The notes below the pieces were generated by a model. It was not told the origin of the DNA. It did no database searches and saw nothing but the letters and a program-made list of their open reading frames with translations. From Zeimonas sp046347945 (GTDB lineage Bacteria; Pseudomonadota; Gammaproteobacteria; Burkholderiales; Burkholderiaceae_E), in assembly GCA_046347945.1 (NCBI GenBank), contig JAXMFB010000003.1, positions 310,001 to 374,000 of the forward strand: DNA of 64,000 nucleotides, in the 5' to 3' direction. This document shows, piece after piece, positions 45,566 through 54,144 of the stretch (position 1 is the first letter of the stretch; each line of letters starts with the position of its first letter). The position numbers were made by a program, and so were the translations under genes.

Positions 45566-46786
45566 TCACGGCTGGTAGCCGTCGCTGAGCGTGTGCAGGA
45601 ACGCGATCACGTCGTCGACCTCGCTGTCCGATAGCGCCGGCGCGTCGCCGGGCTTTCGGTCGTACGGCGCTTCGCTCGTGTTGACGTTCGCCCGGTACGC
45701 GGGGGGCAGGTCGTCGAACTTCACTGGCTGGCCGCTCGCGTCGAGCGGGTACCACTTCTGCGGGGCGGTATCGCGCTGCACGTAGAAGGTCAGCGCTTCC
45801 TTCAGCGTCCTGAAGCGACCGTTGTGGAAGAAGGTGTGGCGCCTGGCGACGTTGCGCAGCGACGGCACCTTGAACGCGCCGCACAGGTCGGTGCGCGCCG
45901 CGAGGTCGCCCGCCGGCCTCGCGCACAGCCCGAGGTCGAAGAAGGCGGGGTCGGCGTTCTGCTGCAGTTCGGGGTTGCGCGGCACCCCGAGCGCGTCGTA
46001 GCTGAAGTCGGTGAACAGCGGCAGGCTGCCGTCGCTGCCGCGTCCCGAGGGGTGGCAGGCGGCGCAGTTCCCCTTCGACGGGTCGTTGAACAGCCCCAGG
46101 CCGCGCAGTTCCTGCTCGTTCAGCGTCGCGCGGCCGCGCAGGAACTCGTCGTACTTGCTGGTGTACGCGTGGAAGTCGGCGTCCTCGAGCTGGTATTGCT
46201 GGAGCGCCAGAGTCATCCGCTGGAACGTCCCTTCGACGTCGGCGAAGACCTCGTTGCCGTACAGCGCCCGGAACTCGGCCTCGTAGCCCGCCCGCGCGAG
46301 TCTCGCGACGACCTCGGCCTTGCCGGGGTTCGCCATCTCGCGCGGATTCAGGAACGGCTCGCCGGCCTGTTGCTGCAGCGACGCGGCCCGACCGTCCCAG
46401 AAGAAGCCGCCGGTCGGCGTGCCTTCGTCGTCGAAGCGGAATGCCCGATTGGTGTCGAGGTAGCGGATCGACGGTGCCTGCCGCCCGCCCTGCTGGTCGA
46501 GCAGCGCGCCGCCGGGCTGACCCGCCAGCGTGTTGGCGGGCGCGTGGGCATTGCCCGGATCGTGGCAGCTCGCGCAGGACTGGAGCCCGGATGCGGACAG
46601 GCCCGGGTCGCGGAAGATCTTTTCGCCCAGCGCGGCTGCGGCGGACCGTTGCACGGTGTTCGTGCCGGACGCGGGCGCCAGCGCGGACTCGCCGCTGCCG
46701 CAGGCGGCGAGCGCGGTCGCCAGCGACAGCAGCGCGCGGCGGGATCGTCGGGGGCCTGGGCGCGGGATCGACGGGGAGGCGGGCAT
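45566..46786 (-). CDS. Di-heme cytochrome c peroxidase/MauG-family lipoprotein
   Basis: This 406-residue protein has a lipoprotein signal (ALAAC, C29) and two heme-c sites, CASCH (C71-H75) and CAACH (C241-H245). FRFDDEGTPTGGFFWDGRA, the GLCARPAGDLAARTDLCGAF segment and FFHNGRFRTLKEALTFYV place it in the MauG/CcpA family rather than in classical peroxidases. I use the ATG at 46786; a TTG upstream has no ribosome site. It is the first gene of a five-gene operon and has a perfect palindrome about 45 bases upstream. It could reduce peroxides or oxidise a periplasmic substrate. Confidence 0.9.
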   Translation of the reverse strand: MPASPSIPRPGPRRSRRALLSLATALAACGSGESALAPASGTNTVQRSAAAALGEKIFRDPGLSASGLQSCASCHDPGNAHAPANTLAGQPGGALLDQQGGRQAPSIRYLDTNRAFRFDDEGTPTGGFFWDGRAASLQQQAGEPFLNPREMANPGKAEVVARLARAGYEAEFRALYGNEVFADVEGTFQRMTLALQQYQLEDADFHAYTSKYDEFLRGRATLNEQELRGLGLFNDPSKGNCAACHPSGRGSDGSLPLFTDFSYDALGVPRNPELQQNADPAFFDLGLCARPAGDLAARTDLCGAFKVPSLRNVARRHTFFHNGRFRTLKEALTFYVQRDTAPQKWYPLDASGQPVKFDDLPPAYRANVNTSEAPYDRKPGDAPALSDSEVDDVIAFLHTLSDGYQP

Positions 46787-46829
46787 CGGAGGCGAGATCG
46801 GGGATCGTGGCAAATAAGAATACAAACGC

Positions 46830-46844
46830 GAATGCGTCGCATTC
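46830..46844. promoter_or_regulatory. Perfect GAATGCG/CGCATTC palindrome upstream of the redox operon
   Basis: GAATGCG-T-CGCATTC is a perfect 7-1-7 inverted repeat in a locally AT-rich stretch (AAATAAGAATACAAA lies beside it) before the di-heme gene. It is well placed for a repressor operator. A Fur-like regulator is possible, but the match to a Fur consensus is weak. Confidence 0.4.
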
Positions 46845-46894
46845 TAGCACGGTATTTGGGCGGCACAACAGCGCCGGCGCAACGGATCCGGAGG

Positions 46895-47287
46895 CTAGCG
46901 GGCGAGGCCCGGGTAAAGCTTCGAAGCCAGCGCGAGCAGCAGCGCGAACACGAGCAGCATGACGCCGAAGCTGGTGCCGTGCGCGTGCACGCTCGTCCCG
47001 CCGACGATCGTCGACCCGCGCAGCGCATCGACCAGGTAGGTCAGCGGGTTCGCCGCGGCCAGCGCCTGCAGCCAGCCCGGCATCAGCTGCACCGGGTAGA
47101 GCGTGCTCGAGGCGAAGAACAGCGGCATCGTCAGCACCTGGCCGATTCCCATGAAGCGCTCGCGCGTCTTGACGATGCAGGCGATGAACAGCGAAAAGGT
47201 GGAGAAGATGCACGAGCCGACGAACACGCCATAGCGCCTGGTGAGTTCGACCGTCGAGATCGCGACGGCAGGAGCGCTCGAGGGCAT
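46895..47287 (-). pseudogene. Remnant of an ABC-2 type permease (C-terminal half)
   Basis: About 115 residues from YGVFVGSCIFSTFSLFIAC through TRERFMGIGQVLTMPLFFAS, NPLTYLVDALRG and a last hydrophobic helix match the second half of ABC-2 drug/polysaccharide permeases, which normally have 250-280 residues. The first half is absent: sequence upstream of about 47230 has no membrane helices, and the frame merely opens at an unrelated ATG (47287). No ATP-binding partner is present. It looks like a truncated leftover. Confidence 0.7.
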
Positions 47288-47344
47288 CCGGGGATGCTGG
47301 CACTGCTCGGTTAGGATGCCGGCTGTGTCGCCCCGCCCGCCTCG

Positions 47345-48481
47345 ATGCATTCGCCCGGCTCCCGCCCCCCGTTCCCTCGTGCCCGCGCGGCGCTGACGGT
47401 TCTCGTGCTGGCCGTGCTCGCAGGCTGCGCGGCCGATGGTCGACGCGGCGAGCCGGGGCCGCACGGTCGCCAACTGCCGCGCGCGCAGATCGCCGACCTG
47501 CTGCCGGCGCGCCTTGCCGACCGCAACGGCTGGGCCGCCGACGTGCACGCCGCGTTCGTCTCGCTCGGCATCGCGCCGACGCTGTCGAACGTCTGCGCTG
47601 CGCTCGCCATCACCGAGCAGGAGTCGAGCTATCGCGCCGATCCCGCGGTGCCGGGGCTCGCGCGCATCGCGCGCGAGGAGATCGGCCGCCGCGCCGCGCG
47701 CGTCGGCGTGCCCGACTTCGCGCTGCGCGCGGCGCTGCAACTCGCGTCGCCCGACGGCAGGACCTGGGCTGCTCGCATCGACGCGGTGCGCACCGAGCGC
47801 GAGTTGAGCGAGATCTACGAGGCCTTCATCGGCATGGTGCCGATGGGCAGGCGCCTGTTCGCCGGGTTCAATCCGGTGCGCACCGGCGGCCCGATGCAGG
47901 TCGGCGTCGACTTCGCCGAGCGGCACGCGCGACAGCGCAGCTATCCGTACCCGGTCGCCGACTCGATCCGGCACGAGGTGTTCACGCGCCGCGGCGGCCT
48001 GTACTTCGGCATCGCGCACCTGCTCGACTATCCGGCCGCCTACGACCGGCCACTCTACCGCTTCGCCGATTTCAACGCCGGCCGCTACGCGAGCCGCAAT
48101 GCGGCATTCCAGAACGCCGTCGCGGTCGCGTCGGGCGTGCGCCTCGAACTCGACGGCGACCTGGTCCGCCACGGCGGCAACTCCTCCGACCCCGGCAGCA
48201 CCGAGCTTGCGGTGCGCGCACTTGGCAGGCGCCTCGACCTCGGCGACGCGGCCATCCGCAAGGCGCTCGAGCAGGGCGAGAGCGCGCAGTTCGAGCGCGG
48301 CGCGCTGTACCGGCGCGTGTTCGAGCTCGCCGACGCCGCCGCGGGCCGCCCGCTGCCCCGCGCGGTGGTGCCGCGCATTGCGCTCCAGAGCCCGAAGATC
48401 ACGCGCAAGCTCACCACCGAGTGGTTCGCCGATCGCGTCGACGAGCGGCACCGGAGTTGCGTCGCGCGCGGTAACGGGTAA
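47345..48481 (+). CDS. DUF1615 family lipoprotein
   Basis: This 378-residue envelope protein has a lipoprotein signal (LAVLAGCAADG, lipobox cysteine near residue 28) and the DUF1615 body. ITEQESSYRADP holds a glutamate in a lysozyme-like context (TEQES), suggesting a distant muramidase fold; RTGGPMQVGVDFAE and HEVFTRRGGLYFGIAHLLDY follow as in relatives. It stands alone, 58 bases after the ABC-2 remnant on the opposite strand. The exact activity on peptidoglycan is unproven. Confidence 0.85.
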   Translation: MHSPGSRPPFPRARAALTVLVLAVLAGCAADGRRGEPGPHGRQLPRAQIADLLPARLADRNGWAADVHAAFVSLGIAPTLSNVCAALAITEQESSYRADPAVPGLARIAREEIGRRAARVGVPDFALRAALQLASPDGRTWAARIDAVRTERELSEIYEAFIGMVPMGRRLFAGFNPVRTGGPMQVGVDFAERHARQRSYPYPVADSIRHEVFTRRGGLYFGIAHLLDYPAAYDRPLYRFADFNAGRYASRNAAFQNAVAVASGVRLELDGDLVRHGGNSSDPGSTELAVRALGRRLDLGDAAIRKALEQGESAQFERGALYRRVFELADAAAGRPLPRAVVPRIALQSPKITRKLTTEWFADRVDERHRSCVARGNG

Positions 48482-48625
48482 CGAGTTGCTGCTCGCGCGC
48501 GGCGGGTGAATGCCGCGTCTCGATCCCTTTGCGGCCGGAGGATAATGGCCGGTCCGACCGCAGCCGGTCCCGGTGGTCTTGCCGGGACGCTGCGGCACCA
48601 ACGACCTGCGAAAGGAGGCACTCCC

Positions 48626-49600
48626 ATGCCCGCCTGGTTCACCGACAACGCGATGTCCATCGGCCGCACGCCGCTCGTGCGCCTGAACCGCATCACCGAC
48701 GGCGCGAAGGCCACGGTGCTGGCCAAGGTCGAGGGCCGCAACCCCGCCTACTCGGTCAAGTGCCGGATCGGCGCGGCGATGATCTGGGACGCCGAGAAGC
48801 GCGGGCTGCTCGGCCCCGGCAAGGAGATCGTCGAGCCCACCAGCGGCAATACCGGCATCGCGCTGGCGTTCGTCGCCGCGTCGAAAGGCATTCCGATCAC
48901 GCTGACGATGCCCGACACGATGAGCATGGAGCGCCGCAAGCTGCTGCTCGCCTATGGCGCGCGACTGGTGCTCACCGACGGCGCAGGAGGCACTGCTGCG
49001 GCGGTCGCGAAGGCCGAGGAGATCGCGGCGTCCGACCCGAAGTACGTGCTGCTGCAGCAGTTCACGAACCCGGCCAACCCGGCGATCCACGAAGCCACGA
49101 CCGGCCCCGAGATCTGGAACGACACCGACGGCGCGATCGACATCCTGGTGAGCGGCATCGGCACGGGCGGCACGATCACCGGCATCTCGCGCTACATCAA
49201 GAACACGTGCGGCAGGAAGATCCAGTCGGTCGCGGTCGAGCCGAGCGGCAGCCCGGTGCTCACGCAGACGCGCCGGGGCGAGCCGCTGAAGCCGGGCCCG
49301 CACAAGATCCAGGGCCTCGGCGCGGGCTTCGTTCCGAAGGTGCTCGACCTGTCGCTGGTCGACGCCATCGAGCAGGTGTCGAACGAGGAGGCGATCGAGT
49401 ACGCGCGCCGCCTCACGCGCGAGGAGGGCATCCTGTCGGGGATCTCGTGCGGCGCGGCCGCCGCAGTGGCGGTGCGTTACGCGCACATGCCCGGGAACGC
49501 GGGCAAGACCATCGTCGCGATCCTGCCCGACTCGGGCGAGCGCTACCTGAGTTCGGTGCTGTTCGAGGGGGTGTTCGACGCCGGCGGGATGCCGACGTAG
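48626..49600 (+). CDS. cysK: Cysteine synthase A (O-acetylserine sulfhydrylase)
   Basis: This 324-residue PLP enzyme makes cysteine from O-acetylserine and sulfide. The PLP lysine is K45 in NPAYSVKCRIGA, the substrate loop EPTSGNTGIA follows near residue 71, and GSGIGTGGTITG-like phosphate binding appears as SGIGTGGTITGISRY. C-terminal GISCGAAAAVAV closes the active site. A strong AAAGGAGG ribosome site precedes the ATG at 48626. It could use sulfur supplied by the sulfur-trafficking operon, but the two loci are 30 kb apart. Confidence 0.92.
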   Translation: MPAWFTDNAMSIGRTPLVRLNRITDGAKATVLAKVEGRNPAYSVKCRIGAAMIWDAEKRGLLGPGKEIVEPTSGNTGIALAFVAASKGIPITLTMPDTMSMERRKLLLAYGARLVLTDGAGGTAAAVAKAEEIAASDPKYVLLQQFTNPANPAIHEATTGPEIWNDTDGAIDILVSGIGTGGTITGISRYIKNTCGRKIQSVAVEPSGSPVLTQTRRGEPLKPGPHKIQGLGAGFVPKVLDLSLVDAIEQVSNEEAIEYARRLTREEGILSGISCGAAAAVAVRYAHMPGNAGKTIVAILPDSGERYLSSVLFEGVFDAGGMPT

Positions 49601-49676
49601 GGCGGGCCCGGGTCAGGCCGCGCGCGGCCGCCTGAAGCGCAGCGACAGCGCGAATGAATTCCGACAGCGGGCGCCG

Positions 49677-50579
49677 TCAATCGACGAATCCCTTGCGGTT
49701 CTGGATTTCCTGGAACAGGAACGCGCGAAACGCCTGTGCCGCGGGCGACAGCGACCGGTCGCTGCGGCCGAGCACGAAGAATCGCCTCGTCACGACGGGG
49801 TCGGTGAGCGGCCGCATGACGAGGCTGTAAAGCCGGACGAGGGACGCGGCATACGGGATGCAGACGGTAATGCCCATGCCGGTGCTCACCATGCTCAGCG
49901 CGGTCGTCATGAACGAGACCTTCGCCTCCACCGTGAGGTCGCGGGCGGCGGCGTGCAGGTCGGCGGCCAGACGCTCGGCGAACGGACCACCCAGCGAGAT
50001 CAGCGGGAAGCCGGCGAGATCGCTCCACTGCACCGATGCGCGGCGCGCGAGTTCGTGATCGGCGGGCATCACGACCATGAACGGCAACTCGAACAGCGTG
50101 GTCGCCTCGACGTGAGGGTTCGGATCGCGCTCGGGACCGATGCCCAGGTCGACCTCGCCCGAGAGCACGCGGGCGGCGACATTCTCGACCGGACTGTCGA
50201 CCAGCCTGATCCGGATACCCGGATGCAGCGCGGTGAATCCGGCGATGATCTCGGGCAGGAGCGTGCAGCACATCAGCTGCGGCGCCGCCACACGGACCGT
50301 GCCTGTCTTGAGCGACTTGAGGTTGACGACCTCGTTCAGGACCCCGTCCAGGTCGTTGAGGATCTTCTCGACGAGCGGAAACAGGTCGCGGCCGACGTCC
50401 GACAGGTGGATTCGCCGGGTGCTGCGGTCGATCAGCCGCAGCCCCAGCGACTGCTCGAGCTCGCGGATCAGGCCGCTCAGTGCCGACTGCGTGACGAACA
50501 GGTTCTCGGCCGCCAGCGTGAAGCTGCCGGCGCGGGCGACGGCGACGAAAGCACGCAACTGGCGCAACGTGACATTCAT
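49677..50579 (-). CDS. LysR-family transcriptional regulator
   Basis: This 300-residue regulator has an N-terminal winged helix-turn-helix (MNVTLRQLRAFVAVARAG, LFVTQSALSGLIRELEQSLG) and a C-terminal effector-binding domain. I prefer the ATG at 50579, which gives the standard LysR N-terminus; an ATG at 50600 would add seven residues. It diverges from a VOC enzyme-TRAP-FAH-MaiA cluster and most likely controls it. The intergenic region has TTGCGCAA (50642-50649), a short palindrome near the VOC gene start. Confidence 0.92.
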   Translation of the reverse strand: MNVTLRQLRAFVAVARAGSFTLAAENLFVTQSALSGLIRELEQSLGLRLIDRSTRRIHLSDVGRDLFPLVEKILNDLDGVLNEVVNLKSLKTGTVRVAAPQLMCCTLLPEIIAGFTALHPGIRIRLVDSPVENVAARVLSGEVDLGIGPERDPNPHVEATTLFELPFMVVMPADHELARRASVQWSDLAGFPLISLGGPFAERLAADLHAAARDLTVEAKVSFMTTALSMVSTGMGITVCIPYAASLVRLYSLVMRPLTDPVVTRRFFVLGRSDRSLSPAAQAFRAFLFQEIQNRKGFVD

Positions 50580-50686
50580 GAGATCACCCGATGAATGCAT
50601 GACGAAAAGCCGTTTGTATGATAGATCGCCAGGGAATCTAATTGCGCAAATCCTTTGTCGTCCACGGCCACCGGAGGGAAGCGCTC

Positions 50687-51226
50687 ATGGGTATCGTCAG
50701 CAAGATCCATCACGTTGCGTACCGCTGCAAGGATGCGAAAGAGACCGTCGAGTGGTACCGCAAGTACCTCGACATGGACTTCGTGCTCGCGATCGCCGAA
50801 GACCAGGTTCCTTCGACGAAGGACCCGGACCCCTACATGCACATCTTCATGGACGCCGGCGGGGGCAACATCCTGGCGTTCTTCGAGCTGCCGACCAAGC
50901 CGCCGATGGGGCGCGACCCGAACACGCCGGTCTGGACGCAGCACCTCGCGTTCGAAGTCGGCTCGATGGACCGGCTGCACGAGGTCAAGGCCCGCATGGA
51001 GGCCGACGGCATCGAGGTGATCGGGCCCACCGAGCACACGATCTTCAAGTCGATCTACTTCTACGACCCGAACGGCCATCGGCTGGAACTCGCGTTCAAC
51101 ACCGCGACCCCCGAGATGTCGCGCAAGCTCGACGAGGTCAAGTGGGAGATGCTGGAGGAGTGGGCGCGAACGAAGAAGGCGCCCAGGCACGCGGCCTGGA
51201 TGCACGAGAAGGAGTTCAGCGCCTGA
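50687..51226 (+). CDS. VOC-superfamily metalloenzyme (glyoxalase/dioxygenase fold)
   Basis: This 179-residue protein has two beta-alpha-beta-beta-beta modules. Likely metal ligands are a histidine in KIHHVAYRC, a histidine in TQHLAFEVG and the glutamate in GHRLELAFN. VOC members include glyoxalases, extradiol ring-cleavage dioxygenases and isomerases. It opens a LysR-controlled cluster that ends with an FAH hydrolase and a maleylacetoacetate isomerase, so ring cleavage or a step on its product is plausible. I use the ATG at 50687 after GGAGGGAAG; the longer frame has no ribosome site. Confidence 0.8.
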   Translation: MGIVSKIHHVAYRCKDAKETVEWYRKYLDMDFVLAIAEDQVPSTKDPDPYMHIFMDAGGGNILAFFELPTKPPMGRDPNTPVWTQHLAFEVGSMDRLHEVKARMEADGIEVIGPTEHTIFKSIYFYDPNGHRLELAFNTATPEMSRKLDEVKWEMLEEWARTKKAPRHAAWMHEKEFSA

Positions 51227-51250
51227 GGATCGGCGTCCGGGGGGCGCAGC

Positions 51251-51817
51251 GTGCTCGCGAAGCTCGAACGGTGGGTGACGCGTGCCCTCGAGGGCACGAT
51301 CGTCGCCTGCCTGTCGGTGATGGCGGCGCTGGTGTTCGGCAACGTCGTGCTGCGCTACGCGTTCGATTCGGGGCTGGCGGTTTCCGAGGAGCTCGCACGG
51401 CTGCTGTTCGTCTGGCTGATCTTCCTCGGCGCGATCCTCGCGTCGCGGCAGCACGCGCACCTGGGCTTCGATAGCCTGGTCAGGAAGCTGCCGGCCGGCG
51501 CTCGCAAGGCGGTGATCGTCTTCAACGCCGCCCTGATGCTCGCGGCCTGCGCGTTCTTCGTGATCGGCGGCTGGGAGCAGGCGAAGATCAATCTCGGCAA
51601 CAGCTACCCGGTGCTCGGGATTCCCTACGCGTGGCTGTACGGTGTCGCCGTGGTGTTCGGGATCGGGCTGGCGGTGAGCATCCTGCTGAACGTCCGCGAC
51701 GTGCTGTTCGGCCGTCCCACCGACGAGGATCTCGTGCTCACGCAGAACCTGGAGAGCCGTGTCGAGGAGGAGGTCGCACAGCTCGCTGCGCGCCGACGCG
51801 GGGAGGACGGGCGTTGA
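51251..51817 (+). CDS. TRAP transporter small permease (DctQ family), system 3
   Basis: This 188-residue protein starts at a GTG and has four helices with the DctQ pattern in VFGNVVLRYAFDSGLAVSEE and LARLLFVWLIFLGAILASR. A charged cytosolic tail of about 30 residues follows. Its stop overlaps the TTG start of the large permease (TTGA). This third TRAP system has the order Q-M-P, unlike the other two in the window, and lies inside the putative aromatic-acid cluster. Confidence 0.92.
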   Translation: MLAKLERWVTRALEGTIVACLSVMAALVFGNVVLRYAFDSGLAVSEELARLLFVWLIFLGAILASRQHAHLGFDSLVRKLPAGARKAVIVFNAALMLAACAFFVIGGWEQAKINLGNSYPVLGIPYAWLYGVAVVFGIGLAVSILLNVRDVLFGRPTDEDLVLTQNLESRVEEEVAQLAARRRGEDGR

Positions 51818-53091
51818 CCGCCCTGGTCTTCCTCGCGATCCTGCTGGGCGCCATCGCCTTCGGCATGCCGATCGCCTTCGCGCTGCTGTTCGCGGGAATC
51901 GGCGTGATGGTGCAACTCGGGCAGTTCGATTCGCAGATCATCGTCCAGAACGCGATCGGCGGCGCTGACAACTTCGTCCTGATGGCGGTGCCGTTCTTCA
52001 TCCTCGCCGGTGAGCTGATGAACGCGGGCGGGCTGTCCAGGCGCATCGTCGAACTCGTCGGCGCGTTCGTCGGGCACCTGCGCGGCGGGCTCGGCTACGT
52101 GGCGATCGTCGCGGCGGTCCTGCTCGCGAGCCTGTCGGGCTCGGCGGTGGCCGACACTGCGGCGCTGGCCGCGATCCTGATGCCGATGATGCGCAGCGCC
52201 GGCTACAACCCCGAGCGCGCCTGCGGGCTGATCGCCGCCGGCGGCATCATCGCGCCGGTGATTCCGCCTTCGATCGGCTTCCTGCTGTTCGGGGTCGTCG
52301 CGAACGTCTCGATCACGCGCCTGTTCCTCGCGGGAATTGCCCCCGGCGTCTACATGGGACTCTCGCTCGTCGTCGCCTGGTGGCTCGTGTCGCGCCGCGA
52401 CCAGACCGTGGTGGCGCCGCGCAAGTCGGCCCGCGCGCGCGTTGCCCTGCTCGGGCGCGGCTTCTGGGCCCTGCTGATGCCGGTGATCATCGTCGGTGGC
52501 CTGAAGTTCGGCGTGTTCACGCCGACCGAGGCCGCGGTGGTCGCCGCCGTGTACGCACTGTTCGTCGGCGCGGTCGTCTATCGCGAGCTCACGCCGGCCA
52601 CGATCTACCAGTGCCTGCTGGTGACCGCGCGAACCACCGCGGTCGTGCTGATCCTCGCCGCGCTCGCGATGGTCGCCTCGTACATGATCGCCGTGGCCGA
52701 CATTCCCGGCCAGGTCGGACAGTGGATGACGGCCTTCGCCGGCAATCAGGTGCTCCTCGTGGCCGCGATGATGGTCGCGGTGTTCCTCGCCGGCATGGTG
52801 CTCGATTTCATCCCGATCGTCCTGATCTTCACCCCCGTCTTCCTGCCGATCGCCGTGCAGGCGGGCGTCGACCCGGTCTACCTCGGCGTCGTGTTCGTCA
52901 TGAACTGCTCGATCGGCATGATCACGCCCCCGGTCGGCGTTGTGCTGAACGTCGTGAGTTCGGTGGGCAAGATCGACTTCGCGCAGGCCGCTCGCGGCGT
53001 GCTCCCGTTCCTGGTCGCCGAGCTGCTGGTGCTGGTGGCGATCGTCCTGTTCCCATCCCTGGTCCATGTGCCGGCCGGGTGGTGGCGATAG
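51814..53091 (+). CDS. TRAP transporter large permease (DctM family), system 3
   Basis: This 425-residue membrane protein is the transport subunit: AVPFFILAGELMNAGGLS, GGIIAPVIPPSIGFLLFG and CSIGMITPPVGVVLNVVSS are typical. I place the start at a TTG (51814) coupled to the DctQ stop, with GGGAGGA eight bases before it; the longer frame reads through the end of DctQ. It would import the substrate degraded by the neighbouring VOC, FAH and MaiA enzymes. Confidence 0.93.
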   Translation: MTALVFLAILLGAIAFGMPIAFALLFAGIGVMVQLGQFDSQIIVQNAIGGADNFVLMAVPFFILAGELMNAGGLSRRIVELVGAFVGHLRGGLGYVAIVAAVLLASLSGSAVADTAALAAILMPMMRSAGYNPERACGLIAAGGIIAPVIPPSIGFLLFGVVANVSITRLFLAGIAPGVYMGLSLVVAWWLVSRRDQTVVAPRKSARARVALLGRGFWALLMPVIIVGGLKFGVFTPTEAAVVAAVYALFVGAVVYRELTPATIYQCLLVTARTTAVVLILAALAMVASYMIAVADIPGQVGQWMTAFAGNQVLLVAAMMVAVFLAGMVLDFIPIVLIFTPVFLPIAVQAGVDPVYLGVVFVMNCSIGMITPPVGVVLNVVSSVGKIDFAQAARGVLPFLVAELLVLVAIVLFPSLVHVPAGWWR

Positions 53092-53121
53092 TCATCCGTG
53101 AACCCCAAGGAGGCCGAGATC

Positions 53122-54123
53122 GTGAGAATGAAATTCGCCGAAGCACTGCTCGTGCTGGCTGCCGCGGCACTGATGCCCGGCGCCGCGATGGCGCAGGTCA
53201 CCGCCAAGTTCGCCGTGACCCTGCCCGAGAAGTCCCATCAGGGACAGGGCGTGGCGCGGTTCGTCCAGCTCGTCGAGCAGAAGAGCCAGGGCAAGATCAG
53301 GATCAAGCCGTTCTACAGCGGCGCGCTGGGCAACGACGTGCAGGTCACCTCCGCGCTGCAGGGCGGAACGATCGAGTTCGTGGTGCCGCAGACCACGACC
53401 CTCACCGGAATGGTGAAGGAGATGGAGATCCTCGACTTTCCGTTCCTGTTCGCCACCGAGCAGGAGGTCGACGCGATCCTCGACGGCCCGATCGGCAAGC
53501 GCCTGCTCGACAAGCTGCCCGAGAAGGGGCTGGTCGGCCTGGCCTACTGGGAGAACGGCTTCTTCAACGCGACGAACAGCAAGCGGCCGATCGCACGGGT
53601 CGAGGACTTCCAGGGCCTGAAGTTCCGCGCAATCCAGGCGAAGATCTCGCAGGAAACCATCCGCGCCCTCGGGGCCAATCCGGTGCCGCTGGCGGTGCCC
53701 GAGCTGTACACCGCGCTCGAGACGCGCACCGTCGACGGACAGGGGACGCCCACCGCGGTGATCGCGGCGCTCAAGCTCGGCGAGGTCCAGAAGTACCTGT
53801 CGATCACGAAGCACGCCTACGGCGCCTTCGTTCCGCTCGTCTCGAAGAAGTTCTGGGACAAGCTCTCCGACGGCGATCGCAGGATCCTGGTCGACTCGGC
53901 GGTCGAGGCACGCAGCTACCAGCGCCAGGTCGCGCGCGACCAGGCGCGCTCGGCGCAGGCCGCGCTCGCCGCCGCCGGCATGCAGGTGAACGAGGTCGCG
54001 CCGGCCGAAGTGGTGCGGATGCGCGAAAAGGTCAAGCCGGTCTGGGGCGAGTTCTCGAAGGAGGTCGGTCCGGGCCTGTTCGACGAGGTCAGCTCCGAGC
54101 TCGAGAAGCTGCGCAAGCGCTAG
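53122..54123 (+). CDS. TRAP transporter substrate-binding protein (DctP family), system 3
   Basis: This 333-residue receptor has a signal peptide ending near AAMAQ (residue 25). The ligand-contact region is FQGLKFRAIQAKISQETIRA, and RTVDGQGTPTAVIAALKLG matches the DctP fold. I use the GTG at 53122 because AAGGAGG ends eight bases before it; an in-frame ATG follows at 53128. It comes last in the transporter set and is followed after 21 bases by the FAH hydrolase gene, so uptake and breakdown are cotranscribed. Confidence 0.92.
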   Translation: MRMKFAEALLVLAAAALMPGAAMAQVTAKFAVTLPEKSHQGQGVARFVQLVEQKSQGKIRIKPFYSGALGNDVQVTSALQGGTIEFVVPQTTTLTGMVKEMEILDFPFLFATEQEVDAILDGPIGKRLLDKLPEKGLVGLAYWENGFFNATNSKRPIARVEDFQGLKFRAIQAKISQETIRALGANPVPLAVPELYTALETRTVDGQGTPTAVIAALKLGEVQKYLSITKHAYGAFVPLVSKKFWDKLSDGDRRILVDSAVEARSYQRQVARDQARSAQAALAAAGMQVNEVAPAEVVRMREKVKPVWGEFSKEVGPGLFDEVSSELEKLRKR

Positions 54124-54144
54124 GACCTCGAAGAAGTTGCCACG

